A stretch of DNA of 64,000 bases from Ruminococcus sp. GTDB lineage: Bacteria > Bacillota > Clostridia > Oscillospirales > Acutalibacteraceae. The notes beneath the pieces are model-generated. The model had not been told where the DNA came from. It did not search any database and saw only the letters and a program-made list of their open reading frames with translations. The translations under genes were made by a program, and so were the position numbers. The stretch spans positions 22,480 to 86,479 of the forward strand of contig JALFTC010000027.1 in NCBI GenBank assembly GCA_022779485.1, given 5' to 3'. Every line of letters starts with the position of its first letter. Positions within the stretch are counted from its first letter, which is position 1. Below, one piece after another: positions 44,390 to 52,328 of this stretch.

Positions 44390-45082
44390 ATGAGTGCCGG
44401 AAAAATACTTATCGTAGATGACGACATCAACATTTGCGAACTTTTAAGACTTTATATTGAAAGAGAGGATTACTCTGTTGTTATAGCAAACGACGGAGAA
44501 CAGGCTGTTGAGCTATTTAATCATGAACAGCCGGATTTGGTTCTCCTTGACATTATGTTACCAAAGCTGGACGGTTGGCAGGTTTGTAAGGAAATCCGCA
44601 AAATCAGCAACCGACCAATCATTATGCTTACCGCCAAGGGAGAGCTTTTTGACAAAATTTTAGGCTTGGAGTTGGGAGCAGATGACTACATCATAAAGCC
44701 CTTTGAGGCAAAAGAGGTTATTGCAAGAATTCACGCTGTGTTAAGGCGTACTTCTCCTCCGGCAAAAAGCGAAAAGCAAAAGGAAATCAACTGGGACAAG
44801 CTTTCCATAAACCTGACAAACTACGAGCTTCGTATCAACGGAAATCTTGTTGACGCTCCTCCAAAGGAAATGGAGCTTCTCTACTACCTTGCAAGCAATC
44901 CAAACAAGGTGTTCACCCGTGACCAGCTCCTTGACAAGGTTTGGGGCTTTGATTACTACGGTGACAGCAGAACAGTTGATGTACATATTAAAAGACTAAG
45001 AGAAAAAATCAACGGTGTATCTGACCAGTGGGGACTAAAAACCGTTTGGGGCATTGGATACAAATTTGATGTGAGAAGTTAA
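44390..45082 (+). CDS. OmpR-family response regulator
   Basis: 230 aa. Receiver with acidic pocket ILIVDDDINIC and phospho-Asp in DLVLLDIMLPKLDGW (about residue 54), Thr in MLTAKGE, Lys in DDYIIKPF. The C-terminal winged helix (PPKEMELLYYLASNPNKVFT, SRTVDVHIKRLREKI) binds DNA. AAGAAGGTGG precedes the ATG. Followed after one base by its sensor kinase and then an HtrA protease, so an envelope-stress role similar to CssRS is likely (inference). Confidence 0.95.
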   Translation: MSAGKILIVDDDINICELLRLYIEREDYSVVIANDGEQAVELFNHEQPDLVLLDIMLPKLDGWQVCKEIRKISNRPIIMLTAKGELFDKILGLELGADDYIIKPFEAKEVIARIHAVLRRTSPPAKSEKQKEINWDKLSINLTNYELRINGNLVDAPPKEMELLYYLASNPNKVFTRDQLLDKVWGFDYYGDSRTVDVHIKRLREKINGVSDQWGLKTVWGIGYKFDVRS

Positions 45083-45083
45083 T

Positions 45084-46520
45084 ATGAAATTATCTCTGTT
45101 TAAAAAGTACCTTTTTATTACAACCGGGATAATACTTGTTGCCTTTATTATTCTTGGTGCCTTTTTAATGGCATTTGTTACCCAATACTGGTCAACAAGA
45201 GAGAAAAACCGTGTTGAGGACAGCATAGAAAACATCAGTGATCTTGTTTCGAGCTGTATGGAAACCTCCAACGGTAATCTTTGGATTAGCGAAAGGTCAA
45301 CATGGGATCAGGTAATCGAGCTTAGCAGTAGCTATAACTATGACATCATTGTCACAGACTCCGACGGTGTTGTGTACAAAACCACCCGCCGTGACGATGT
45401 ACTTAAGAGAGGTTATCAAATCTCAAATGACGCTATGTCTCCCCTAATAAAGAACGACAAATATAAAGAAGAGAGCTACACAGGACATTTTTATAATGAC
45501 ACCGAAATTTGCGTTGCAGCTCCCCTTAGGGTGGCGGTTGGTCTTACAACCACCACAGCCGGATATGTGTTTGTTTGCTCATCCAATGCGATAAGCAACG
45601 ACCTGCCACTCCAGGTTGCAGAAATCCTCCTTTACGCTGTGGTTGCTTCCCTCATAGTGTCTGTGGTACTTGCCGGACTGTTCTCATACAGCCGGACCTA
45701 TCCCCTAAAGCAGATGAGCCTTCAGGCGGGAAAATTGGCAAAGGGCGACTTTACAGGCAGACTTCCTGTAAAGGGCAACGACGAAATTGCACAGCTTACA
45801 AAATCCTTTAACGATATGGCGGATGCCCTTGAAAAAGAGGAATGTGTAAGGCGTGACTTTATTGCAAACATAAGCCACGAGCTAAAAACTCCAATGACCA
45901 CAATTTCTGGTTTTATTGACGGAATTTTGGACGGTACTATACCTCCTGCAAAGCAAAATCACTACCTTGAAATTGTATCGGAGGAAATCTCCCGACTTTC
46001 AAGGCTGGTTGCCTCTATGCTTAGCCTTGCAAGGATAGACAGCGGAAAAACCCAGCTTTACAAAACTGATTTTATGCTTGCCGAAATTATTGTAAACATT
46101 CTTACAACCTTTGAGGACAGGCTCATAGACAAGGACATTGCAATAGAAGGACTGGAAACCGCTGACGGAATACAGGTGCACGGCGACCAAACCTTGCTAC
46201 ATCAGGTGCTTTACAACCTGTTTGAAAACGCCACAAAATTTACACCTCAAAACGGCGTTATCACATTTAAATTTGAGGTAAGGGACAACAGATTTTACTT
46301 TAGCATCAAAAACACAGGTAAGGGTATTGCAAAAGACGATTTGCCCTTTATCTTTGACAAATTCTACAAGACCGACAAATCCCGAAGTGAGGACAAAAAA
46401 TCTATGGGACTTGGTCTATATATAGTAAAAACAATCATAACATTACACGGTGGCGAAATTGTTGTCACCAGTGATGTTGACAGGGAAACCTGTTTTTCAG
46501 CATGGATTCCCGAAAAATAG
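45084..46520 (+). CDS. HAMP-domain sensor histidine kinase
   Basis: 478 aa. TM1 at about residues 10-33, an extracytoplasmic sensor of about 130 residues, TM2 (ILLYAVVASLIVSVVLAGLFS), a HAMP region ending NDEIAQLTKSFNDMADALE, and HisKA with FIANISHELKTPMTT (His at about 272). An HATPase follows with the N box (NLFENATKFTP) and G boxes (GKGIAKDDLPFIFDKF; GLGLYIVK). Partner of the OmpR regulator immediately upstream. Confidence 0.95.
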   Translation: MKLSLFKKYLFITTGIILVAFIILGAFLMAFVTQYWSTREKNRVEDSIENISDLVSSCMETSNGNLWISERSTWDQVIELSSSYNYDIIVTDSDGVVYKTTRRDDVLKRGYQISNDAMSPLIKNDKYKEESYTGHFYNDTEICVAAPLRVAVGLTTTTAGYVFVCSSNAISNDLPLQVAEILLYAVVASLIVSVVLAGLFSYSRTYPLKQMSLQAGKLAKGDFTGRLPVKGNDEIAQLTKSFNDMADALEKEECVRRDFIANISHELKTPMTTISGFIDGILDGTIPPAKQNHYLEIVSEEISRLSRLVASMLSLARIDSGKTQLYKTDFMLAEIIVNILTTFEDRLIDKDIAIEGLETADGIQVHGDQTLLHQVLYNLFENATKFTPQNGVITFKFEVRDNRFYFSIKNTGKGIAKDDLPFIFDKFYKTDKSRSEDKKSMGLGLYIVKTIITLHGGEIVVTSDVDRETCFSAWIPEK

Positions 46521-46538
46521 GGAGATAAGAGAATTAAT

Positions 46539-48194
46539 ATGGAAGAAAATAACAACCTTGAACTTAATAACCCAAAGCCGGCTCCCCTGCCAAAGCCACT
46601 TCCTGAGCTTAAACAGAACAGGCGTGACGGAGGCTTTAGCGGGGCAATGAACAGGTTTTGCAGTGACCGTTCTCCGGAGCCGGTAAAGGATATGCCCAAC
46701 TTTTCCTTGGGAAAAGGCGGAGAGCATCCTCAGTTTTACGGCGAAAGCACTCCTGACAAAGCCTCAGTTCCCAACAGCTTTAGGCACAAGGAAAGTGTAG
46801 CAGAAAACGAGGACTCGGACATAACTATTGACATTCTCACCACAAACAAGGATAACCCTCAATACTTTGAGAGAAATGATTCTTCAAATCAACCAAATCA
46901 AGGGGAAACAATAGGCAAGTTCAATGTTCCTCAAAAAGAGAAAAAATCCCACACTGCCCTTGCGGTATTTATCTCAGTTGTTGCAACTATTATGGTGCTT
47001 GTGTGTGTATTTTTTGTTTTCGAGTTAAACGGTGATTCACAAAACTCATCAAATCCTTTTGAACAGCTTTTTCCTGATGAAACTGTTCCAAACACAGTGG
47101 AAACATATCCAAACGACTTTAATTCTTTTGTTCAGCAGAAAAAGAGTGCAACCTCCCCAACTACCAATAACCAAAGCGGTCAGGACTACACAAACAAAAA
47201 CTACAAGGGCATTTCCTTGCAGGGTGTTAATACCAAGGAAAAAAATCCATCTGCACAGTCTGCCTACAACAAGGTTGCAAACTCTACCGTCGCTGTGCTG
47301 TGCTTTATTGACAAAGTAAAGGACGAGAAACTTGCTGACGGTCAGGGAACAGGAATTATCATCACAGGTGACGGATACATTGTAACCAACAGCCATGTTA
47401 TCGGTGACTCAAAGAGCAAATATTATTATCAGATAAAGGATAACAAGGGTAAAAAGTACAACGCATATGTTGTAGGCTATGACACACGCACAGACCTTGC
47501 TGTGCTGAAAATATCGGCAAAAAACCTCACCCCTGTCACATTTGGAAAAAGCACTGACTTAAAGGTTGGCGACGACATAATCGCCGTTGGTAATCCCGGT
47601 GGTGTTAACTTCCAAAACAGCCTTACAAAGGGCATTGTTTCAGCCAAGGAAAGAAGCATTGACGACGGCTCTGTAACCTACATTCAAACCGATGCCGCAG
47701 TAAACCCGGGCAACAGCGGTGGACCGATGTGCAACCTTTACGGTCAAGTGGTGGGCATCACCACTGCAAAAATAAGCTCGTCTGTTTACGAGGGTATGGG
47801 TTTTGCAATTCCAAGTGAAACAATTAAGGAAATAACAGACGACATAATTCAAAAGGGTTATGTTGGAAACCGTGTGAGAATCGGCATTACAGGCTTTCCG
47901 ATAAACAGCTACACCTCATCTATGTATGAAGTTCCACAGGGCATTGTAATTGCAGAAATATCAGAGGACGGAAGTCTTGCAAATACAGACGCTAAGGAAG
48001 GGGACATCATAACAGAATTTGACGGTACAGTTATTACAAACTTCAGCCAAATTTATTCCTTACTTGAAAAGCATAAGCCGGGTGACAAGGTAAAAATCAC
48101 CCTTTACAGACCTGACAGCAAAGACTCCTCAAAGGGTCAGACAATCACCGTCACAGCAACCCTCACAGCCGACAACGGTGAAAGTCAGAAATAA
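46539..48194 (+). CDS. htrA: Membrane-anchored serine protease, HtrA/DegP family
   Basis: 551 aa. A long, acidic, Pro-rich cytoplasmic region (residues 1-135) precedes one membrane helix (TALAVFISVVATIMVLVCVFFVF) and a linker. The trypsin-like domain has its triad visible: His in TNSHVIGDS, Asp in DTRTDLAVL, Ser in NPGNSGGPM. A C-terminal PDZ domain covers about 455-545. It degrades misfolded exported proteins. The cytoplasmic region is unusually long (Bacillus HtrA has about 50-60 residues there). Transcribed with the upstream two-component system. Confidence 0.94.
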   Translation: MEENNNLELNNPKPAPLPKPLPELKQNRRDGGFSGAMNRFCSDRSPEPVKDMPNFSLGKGGEHPQFYGESTPDKASVPNSFRHKESVAENEDSDITIDILTTNKDNPQYFERNDSSNQPNQGETIGKFNVPQKEKKSHTALAVFISVVATIMVLVCVFFVFELNGDSQNSSNPFEQLFPDETVPNTVETYPNDFNSFVQQKKSATSPTTNNQSGQDYTNKNYKGISLQGVNTKEKNPSAQSAYNKVANSTVAVLCFIDKVKDEKLADGQGTGIIITGDGYIVTNSHVIGDSKSKYYYQIKDNKGKKYNAYVVGYDTRTDLAVLKISAKNLTPVTFGKSTDLKVGDDIIAVGNPGGVNFQNSLTKGIVSAKERSIDDGSVTYIQTDAAVNPGNSGGPMCNLYGQVVGITTAKISSSVYEGMGFAIPSETIKEITDDIIQKGYVGNRVRIGITGFPINSYTSSMYEVPQGIVIAEISEDGSLANTDAKEGDIITEFDGTVITNFSQIYSLLEKHKPGDKVKITLYRPDSKDSSKGQTITVTATLTADNGESQK

Positions 48195-48302
48195 AAACAA
48201 ATAAAAAAGCATTGCCTAAACGACAATGCCCTTAGACTAATTTATATGAAATAATGTAAAAGAACAGTTTTGGCTGTTCCGCACAGATGATTATTTTTTA
48301 TT

Positions 48303-48342
48303 TAACCGCTCTGTAGTGCGAATACAGGGCGGTTATTTTTTT
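48303..48342 (+). terminator. Terminator of the regulator-kinase-HtrA operon
   Basis: AACCGC-CTGTA and TACAG-GCGGTT form a bulged stem followed by T7. A weaker GCATTG/CAATGC stem lies directly after the htrA stop. Confidence 0.8.
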
Positions 48343-48434
48343 ATGTATTTAATGACTTCGGTAAGTGCAAGAATAAACAATAAAATTTTTCACAATATAT
48401 AAGGGGATAGACTTTTATATATTGGAAAAAATAA

Positions 48435-48478
48435 ATCCCATTAAAAAGCCTGTAAATGACTTTTTAATGGGATTTTTC
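48435..48478. terminator. tRNA-Thr terminator (bidirectional)
   Basis: ATCCCATTAAAAAG and CTTTTTAATGGGAT form a perfect 14-bp stem; T-runs lie on both sides. On the minus strand it directly follows tRNA-Thr. Confidence 0.85.
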
Positions 48479-48480
48479 TT

Positions 48481-48556
48481 TGGAGCTGGTGGCGTGACTT
48501 GAACACGTGACCTTCTCATTACGAGTGAGATGCTCTACCAACTGAGCTACACCAGC
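48481..48556 (-). tRNA. tRNA-Thr (CGT)
   Basis: 76 nt with encoded CCA on the minus strand. Acceptor GCTGGTG pairs with CACCAGC, the D-arm is AGCTCAGTTGGTAGAGC, anticodon loop CTCGTAA gives CGT (Thr, codon ACG), and the T-arm GTTCAAGTC is canonical. Confidence 0.95.
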
Positions 48557-48605
48557 AAGTATTAATTGATTATTCATACACAATATGTGAAATACCACAA
48601 TAAAT

Positions 48606-48634
48606 ATAATAAACGACAAAATGCAAACTGTCAA
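48606..48634 (-). promoter_or_regulatory. tRNA-Thr promoter
   Basis: On the minus strand TTGACA, a 17-bp spacer and TATTAT. Confidence 0.75.
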
Positions 48635-48727
48635 CCATATATTTTTTGTAGAGTTATTTCACGAAATTAAGACAAGAAAAAATATGAATTATATAATAAT
48701 TGTATGAATTTAATAGGAGATGATTAT

Positions 48728-49090
48728 ATGCCATCTAAAACTAAATTAGGTGACTTACTAAAGCGTTACCGCACCAACTGTATGCTTACACAACAGCAGG
48801 TTGCAGACGCCCTTAACATAAATCGAACGACCTACACATATTACGAAACCGGCAAAACAGAACCTTCTATTGAAACTCTGCACAAGCTGGTACAAATTTT
48901 CAACATAACCTATGAAGATCTTTTGCCTTCTGTTGATGATAATTATGTTAAAGATTCCTTTATCAGCTCAAGGACTAATCAGGCAATTTACAATCTTTCT
49001 AAGGACGAGCAACAAATACTAATTTCAAGAAGAGCTTTGTCCCCTGAAAAGCAAAAAGAGCTTGATGAATTTATTGCAAATTTAAAATAA
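48728..49090 (+). CDS. XRE-family transcriptional regulator
   Basis: 120 aa from the ATG at 48728 (TAGGAGATGATTAT upstream; the track start at 48704 has no Shine-Dalgarno). The N-terminal Cro/CI helix-turn-helix (MLTQQQVADALNINRTTYTY, YETGKTEPSIETLHKLVQIF) covers residues 8-62. The C-terminal part is a short acidic helix-rich tail that may mediate dimers. Targets unknown. It is a single gene beside tRNA-Thr and rpsO and carries no phage or toxin partner. Confidence 0.88.
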   Translation: MPSKTKLGDLLKRYRTNCMLTQQQVADALNINRTTYTYYETGKTEPSIETLHKLVQIFNITYEDLLPSVDDNYVKDSFISSRTNQAIYNLSKDEQQILISRRALSPEKQKELDEFIANLK

Positions 49091-49103
49091 TCAGTAAATT
49101 TTC

Positions 49104-49132
49104 TTTACAAAGTTATTTTATTGTGTTATAAT
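49104..49132 (+). promoter_or_regulatory. rpsO promoter
   Basis: TTTACA, a 17-bp spacer and TATAAT, leaving a leader of about 145 nt. Confidence 0.75.
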
Positions 49133-49140
49133 ACTGAAGT

Positions 49141-49282
49141 CTAAGCCCCACTACGGATTATGGATTATGCCGTCAAAACGGAACACCTTTTTCCTTAACC
49201 TGTTGTGAGGGCAAACGCCAACACTCCTAAGAATTTTTGTTCTTTTGTTTGTTGGTAAAATTAAAGAAAGGTGGAAATAAAA
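49141..49282 (+). ncRNA. rpsO leader, possible S15 autoregulatory RNA
   Basis: The 5' UTR is long and holds small GC-rich stems (CCGT-CAAA-ACGG; GGC-AAAC-GCC inside a TGTTG/AACA helix) just before the rpsO Shine-Dalgarno. S15 represses its own mRNA in many bacteria through leaders of varied structure. I cannot match this leader to a known class. Confidence 0.4.
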
Positions 49283-49546
49283 ATGCTTAAAGAAGAAAAG
49301 ACAGCTATAATGCAGGAGTATGCTACTCACGAAGGCGACACAGGTTCACCGGAGGTACAGATTGCCCTCCTTACAAAGAGAATCAAGGACCTTACAGCTC
49401 ACCTTCAGGAGCATCCAAAGGATCATCACTCAAGACGCGGTCTTTACAAAATGATCGGTCAGAGAAAGAGCCTGCTCAAGTATCTCACAAGTGTAGATAT
49501 TGAAAGATATCGTTCAATCATTAAGAGACTTGGTATCCGTAAGTAA
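49283..49546 (+). CDS. rpsO: 30S ribosomal protein S15
   Basis: 87 aa. Start at the ATG at 49283 with GAAAGGTGG upstream; the track ORF begins four codons earlier at a GTG that is part of the Shine-Dalgarno. Conserved S15 blocks: [42 protein letters not shown]. It binds the central domain of 16S rRNA. The rpsO-pnp order is widely conserved. Confidence 0.98.
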   Translation: MLKEEKTAIMQEYATHEGDTGSPEVQIALLTKRIKDLTAHLQEHPKDHHSRRGLYKMIGQRKSLLKYLTSVDIERYRSIIKRLGIRK

Positions 49547-49560
49547 TATTTTGCGATTAT

Positions 49561-49595
49561 TAGGGCGAAGGGATAACCTTTGCCCTGATTTTGCG
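49561..49595 (+). terminator. rpsO terminator
   Basis: AGGGC-AAGG and CCTT-GCCCT form a bulged stem followed by GATTTTGC; probably partial, as pnp follows on the same strand. Confidence 0.6.
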
Positions 49596-49619
49596 TAACA
49601 CAAACACTTTTTTTAATCA

Positions 49620-49752
49620 TTACAGGATTTTCTACTACTAATACTCACCGAAAAATTCTACATTTTCGGTATTAGTATAGGAGCTTTTAGCGGTAAAACG
49701 AACACATCAAGTGGTGTGGTGGTTTTATTGCTAAAACACGAAAATCCTGTAA
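49620..49752 (+). ncRNA. Structured pnp leader, three-way junction
   Basis: A perfect 13-bp long-range helix, TTACAGGATTTTC (49620-49632) with GAAAATCCTGTAA (49740-49752), closes the leader. Inside are two long hairpins. The first is ACTAATAC/GTATTAGT with an inner CGAAAA/TTTTCG (49637-49676). The second is TTTTAGC/GCTAAAA with an inner GTAAAAC/GTTTTAT and ACAC/GTGT (49685-49736). The helix ends 29 nt before the pnp ATG. PNPase is known to regulate its own mRNA through a processed leader stem in enterics; an analogous role here is inferred. Confidence 0.65.
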
Positions 49753-49781
49753 CAATAAATTTTATTATTCAGGAGGAAATT

Positions 49782-51974
49782 ATGAACAAAGCAATGGTAT
49801 TTGATAAGTTCAGAAAATTTGAAACTGAGTTTGCCGGCAGACCTTTGGTTGTTGAAACAGGCAAAATGACTCAGCTTGCAAACGGTGCTTGTCTTGTAAG
49901 GTACGGCGACACCGTTGTACATGTGGCTTGTACAGCATCAGAAAAGCCAAGAGAGGGCGTTGACTTTTTCCCTCTTTCTGTTGACTACGAGGAAAAGATG
50001 TATTCCGTGGGCAAAATCCCCGGTTCTTATCTAAAGAGAGAGGGCAGACCTTCCGAAAAGGCTATCCTTACTTCTCGTGTTATCGACAGACCAATTCGTC
50101 CTTTGTTCCCAAAGGATATGAGAAACGACTGTTCAATCGTTTGTACAGTTATGTCAGTTGACCCTGACTGCCAGCCTGAAATTGCGGCAATGATTGGTAC
50201 TTCCATCGCAATTTCCATTTCCGATGTACCTTGGAACGGACCTGTTTCATCCTGCTCCGTTGGACTTGTTGACGGTGAAATCGTTATCAACCCAACTCTT
50301 GAGCAGAGAGCAGTTTCAGATATGGCTACAACTGTTGCCTCTACATCCGAACGAATCGCTATGATTGAGGCCGGTGCAAACTGTGTTGACGACGATACAA
50401 TGTACAAGGCTATTATGGCAGGTCACGAGGCAAACCAGCCCATTATTCAGTTTATCAAGGGTATTCAGGAGGAAATCGGCAAGGAGAAGTTCTCCTACCC
50501 ATCAAACGACCCTGACCACGAAATGTTTGAGGCTATCTTTGACTTTGCTAAGGATGACGTAATGGTTGCTATGGATACAGACGACAAAAATGTTCGTGAC
50601 GAAAGACTCCTTCCCATCTACGAGGCTGTTCACGCAAAGTTTGACGAAATCTACCCTGAGCAGGAAGCAAAGATTGACGAATGTATGTACAAAACTCAAA
50701 AGACTATCGTAAGAAGATGGCTCCTTGACGAGCAAAAGAGAGTTGACGGCAGAGGTATGGACGACATCAGACCTCTTGCATCCGAGGTTGGTGTTCTTCC
50801 AAGAGTTCACGGCTCAGGTATGTTCACAAGAGGACAAACTCAGGTACTTACAGTTGCAACACTTGGTTCTGTTTCCGAACAGCAGTACCTTGACGGCATT
50901 GACGAGGAGGAAACAAAGAGATATATCCACCACTACAACTTCCCAAGCTACTCCGTTGGCGAAACCAAGCCAAGCAGAGGCCCCGGAAGAAGAGAAATCG
51001 GCCACGGTGCACTTGCAGAAAGAGCATTAAAGCCTGTTATTCCACCTGTCGAGGACTTCCCATACGCAATCAGACTTGTTTCTGAAATTCTATCCTCCAA
51101 CGGTTCAACCTCACAGGGCTCTATCTGCGGTTCAACCCTTGCGCTTATGGACGCCGGTGTGCCGATTAAGGCACCTGTTGCAGGTATCTCCTGCGGTCTT
51201 ATCACAGAGGGCGAACGCTGGATGACAATGGTTGACATTCAGGGCGTTGAGGACTTCTTCGGTGATATGGACTTTAAGGTTGCCGGTACAAAGGACGGCA
51301 TCACTGCAATTCAGATGGACCTTAAAATCTCCGGCTTACTGCCTGAAATGGTTAAGGAGGCACTTGAAAAGACTCACAAGGCAAGGAACTACATCCTTGA
51401 CGAGGTTATGCTGAAGGCTATTGCAGAGCCAAGACAAGAGCTTAGCCCATATGCACCAAAGATGTTTACAACTCAGATTCCTGCTGACAAGATTTCCGAG
51501 GTTATCGGCAAAAGCGGTAAGGTTATCAAGGAAATCCAGGCTGAATGTGAGGTTAAGGTTGACATTGAAGAGGACGGCGAAATCGGCAATGTATTTGTTG
51601 CCGGTCTTGACACTGAAAAGTGCAACAAGGCTTTGTCTATCATTGAAATGATTGCAAAGGGACCTGAAATCGGCGCTATCTATGTTGGTAAGGTTACAAG
51701 GATAATGGACTTCGGTGCATTTATCGAAATCGCTCCCGGTATGGAGGGACTTTGCCATGTAAGCAAGCTGGATGTTAAGAGAACAGAAAATGTAACCGAT
51801 GTTGTAAATGTTGGCGATGTTATCCGTGTTAAGGTTGAAGAAATCGACGACAAGGGCAGACTGAACCTTTCCAGAAGAGCAGTTCTCATTGAGGTTGACG
51901 GTTTAACCCCAGAGAACGACTTGGACGAAAGACCAAGACGCCCAAGAAACAACAGACACAACGGCAGAAGATAA
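49782..51974 (+). CDS. pnp: Polynucleotide phosphorylase
   Basis: 730 aa phosphorolytic 3'-5' exoribonuclease. Two RNase PH domains (first with GGKM-type ETGKMTQLANGACLVRYGDT; second with SGMFTRGQTQVLTVATLGS, SSNGSTSQGSICGSTLALMD), then KH (IGKSGKVIKEIQAE, about 560-573) and S1 (GAIYVGKVTRIMDFGAFIEI). The start at 49782 has AGGAGG; the 22-residue track extension runs through the leader. The extreme 3' end (GACACAACGGCAGAAGATAA) and the following terminator are duplicated at 55000. Confidence 0.97.
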   Translation: MNKAMVFDKFRKFETEFAGRPLVVETGKMTQLANGACLVRYGDTVVHVACTASEKPREGVDFFPLSVDYEEKMYSVGKIPGSYLKREGRPSEKAILTSRVIDRPIRPLFPKDMRNDCSIVCTVMSVDPDCQPEIAAMIGTSIAISISDVPWNGPVSSCSVGLVDGEIVINPTLEQRAVSDMATTVASTSERIAMIEAGANCVDDDTMYKAIMAGHEANQPIIQFIKGIQEEIGKEKFSYPSNDPDHEMFEAIFDFAKDDVMVAMDTDDKNVRDERLLPIYEAVHAKFDEIYPEQEAKIDECMYKTQKTIVRRWLLDEQKRVDGRGMDDIRPLASEVGVLPRVHGSGMFTRGQTQVLTVATLGSVSEQQYLDGIDEEETKRYIHHYNFPSYSVGETKPSRGPGRREIGHGALAERALKPVIPPVEDFPYAIRLVSEILSSNGSTSQGSICGSTLALMDAGVPIKAPVAGISCGLITEGERWMTMVDIQGVEDFFGDMDFKVAGTKDGITAIQMDLKISGLLPEMVKEALEKTHKARNYILDEVMLKAIAEPRQELSPYAPKMFTTQIPADKISEVIGKSGKVIKEIQAECEVKVDIEEDGEIGNVFVAGLDTEKCNKALSIIEMIAKGPEIGAIYVGKVTRIMDFGAFIEIAPGMEGLCHVSKLDVKRTENVTDVVNVGDVIRVKVEEIDDKGRLNLSRRAVLIEVDGLTPENDLDERPRRPRNNRHNGRR

Positions 51975-52063
51975 ATTTTACAAAACAGTATAAGTTAAGG
52001 GGCAGTCAAAACGACTGCCCCTTTTACTTCTGGTATTTCACCAATGTCGTCAACTGAAGGAAA
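51953..52063 (+). repeat. Direct repeat A: pnp 3' end plus terminator
   Basis: About 111 bp covering the last pnp codons, the GGGGCAGTC/GACTGCCCC terminator (51997-52023) and the following TTTCACCAATGTCGTCAACT. It recurs at 55000-55108 with only a handful of differences. The BspA-like gene lies between the two copies. Confidence 0.85.
51997..52026 (+). terminator. pnp terminator
   Basis: AAGGGGCAGTC and GACTGCCCCTT form a perfect 11-bp stem with an AAAAC loop followed by TTAC. Confidence 0.8.
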
Positions 52064-52077
52064 AATTCACACTCTGT

Positions 52078-52142
52078 CATTGTGAGCAATCATTATGTCA
52101 TTCCGTGCCACCACCCTGTCATTCCGAGCTTGTCGAGGAATC
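52078..52142. repeat. GTCATTCCGAG-type intergenic repeats
   Basis: TGTCATTGTGAGC, TGTCATTCCGTGCC and CTGTCATTCCGAGCTTGTCGAGGAATCC occur in tandem. A further copy, CTGTCATTCCGAGCGTAGAGGAATCC, is at about 55252. Degenerate intergenic repeats with no coding capacity. Confidence 0.6.
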
Positions 52143-52179
52143 CCCTCCCTTTACACAAGGGAGGCTGGGTGTAACTAAA

Positions 52180-52228
52180 AGTGCTTTCTCTGTTTGAGCA
52201 GAATTAACAGAGAAAGCGCTGTTTTTAT
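52180..52228 (+). terminator. Terminator-like hairpin, member of an inverted pair
   Basis: AGTGCTTTCTCTGTT and AACAGAGAAAGCGCT form a 15-bp stem (one mismatch/wobble) followed by GTTTTTAT. Almost the same 48 bases occur in inverted orientation at 57679-57727, where they end the FN3 protein gene. Here no gene ends nearby, so the copy looks like a relic. Confidence 0.7.
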
Positions 52229-52328
52229 GAAAAAATAAATAAATTAAACAAATAGTATTGAAAATAATATAAATATATGGTAAAATTACACTGTTCTTTT
52301 AGATACATAATTTTGAGGAGGAAATTTT

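Noticed and set aside
48704-49090. XRE gene as antitoxin of a toxin-antitoxin pair
   Set aside because: No small partner gene upstream or downstream; neighbours are tRNA-Thr and rpsO.
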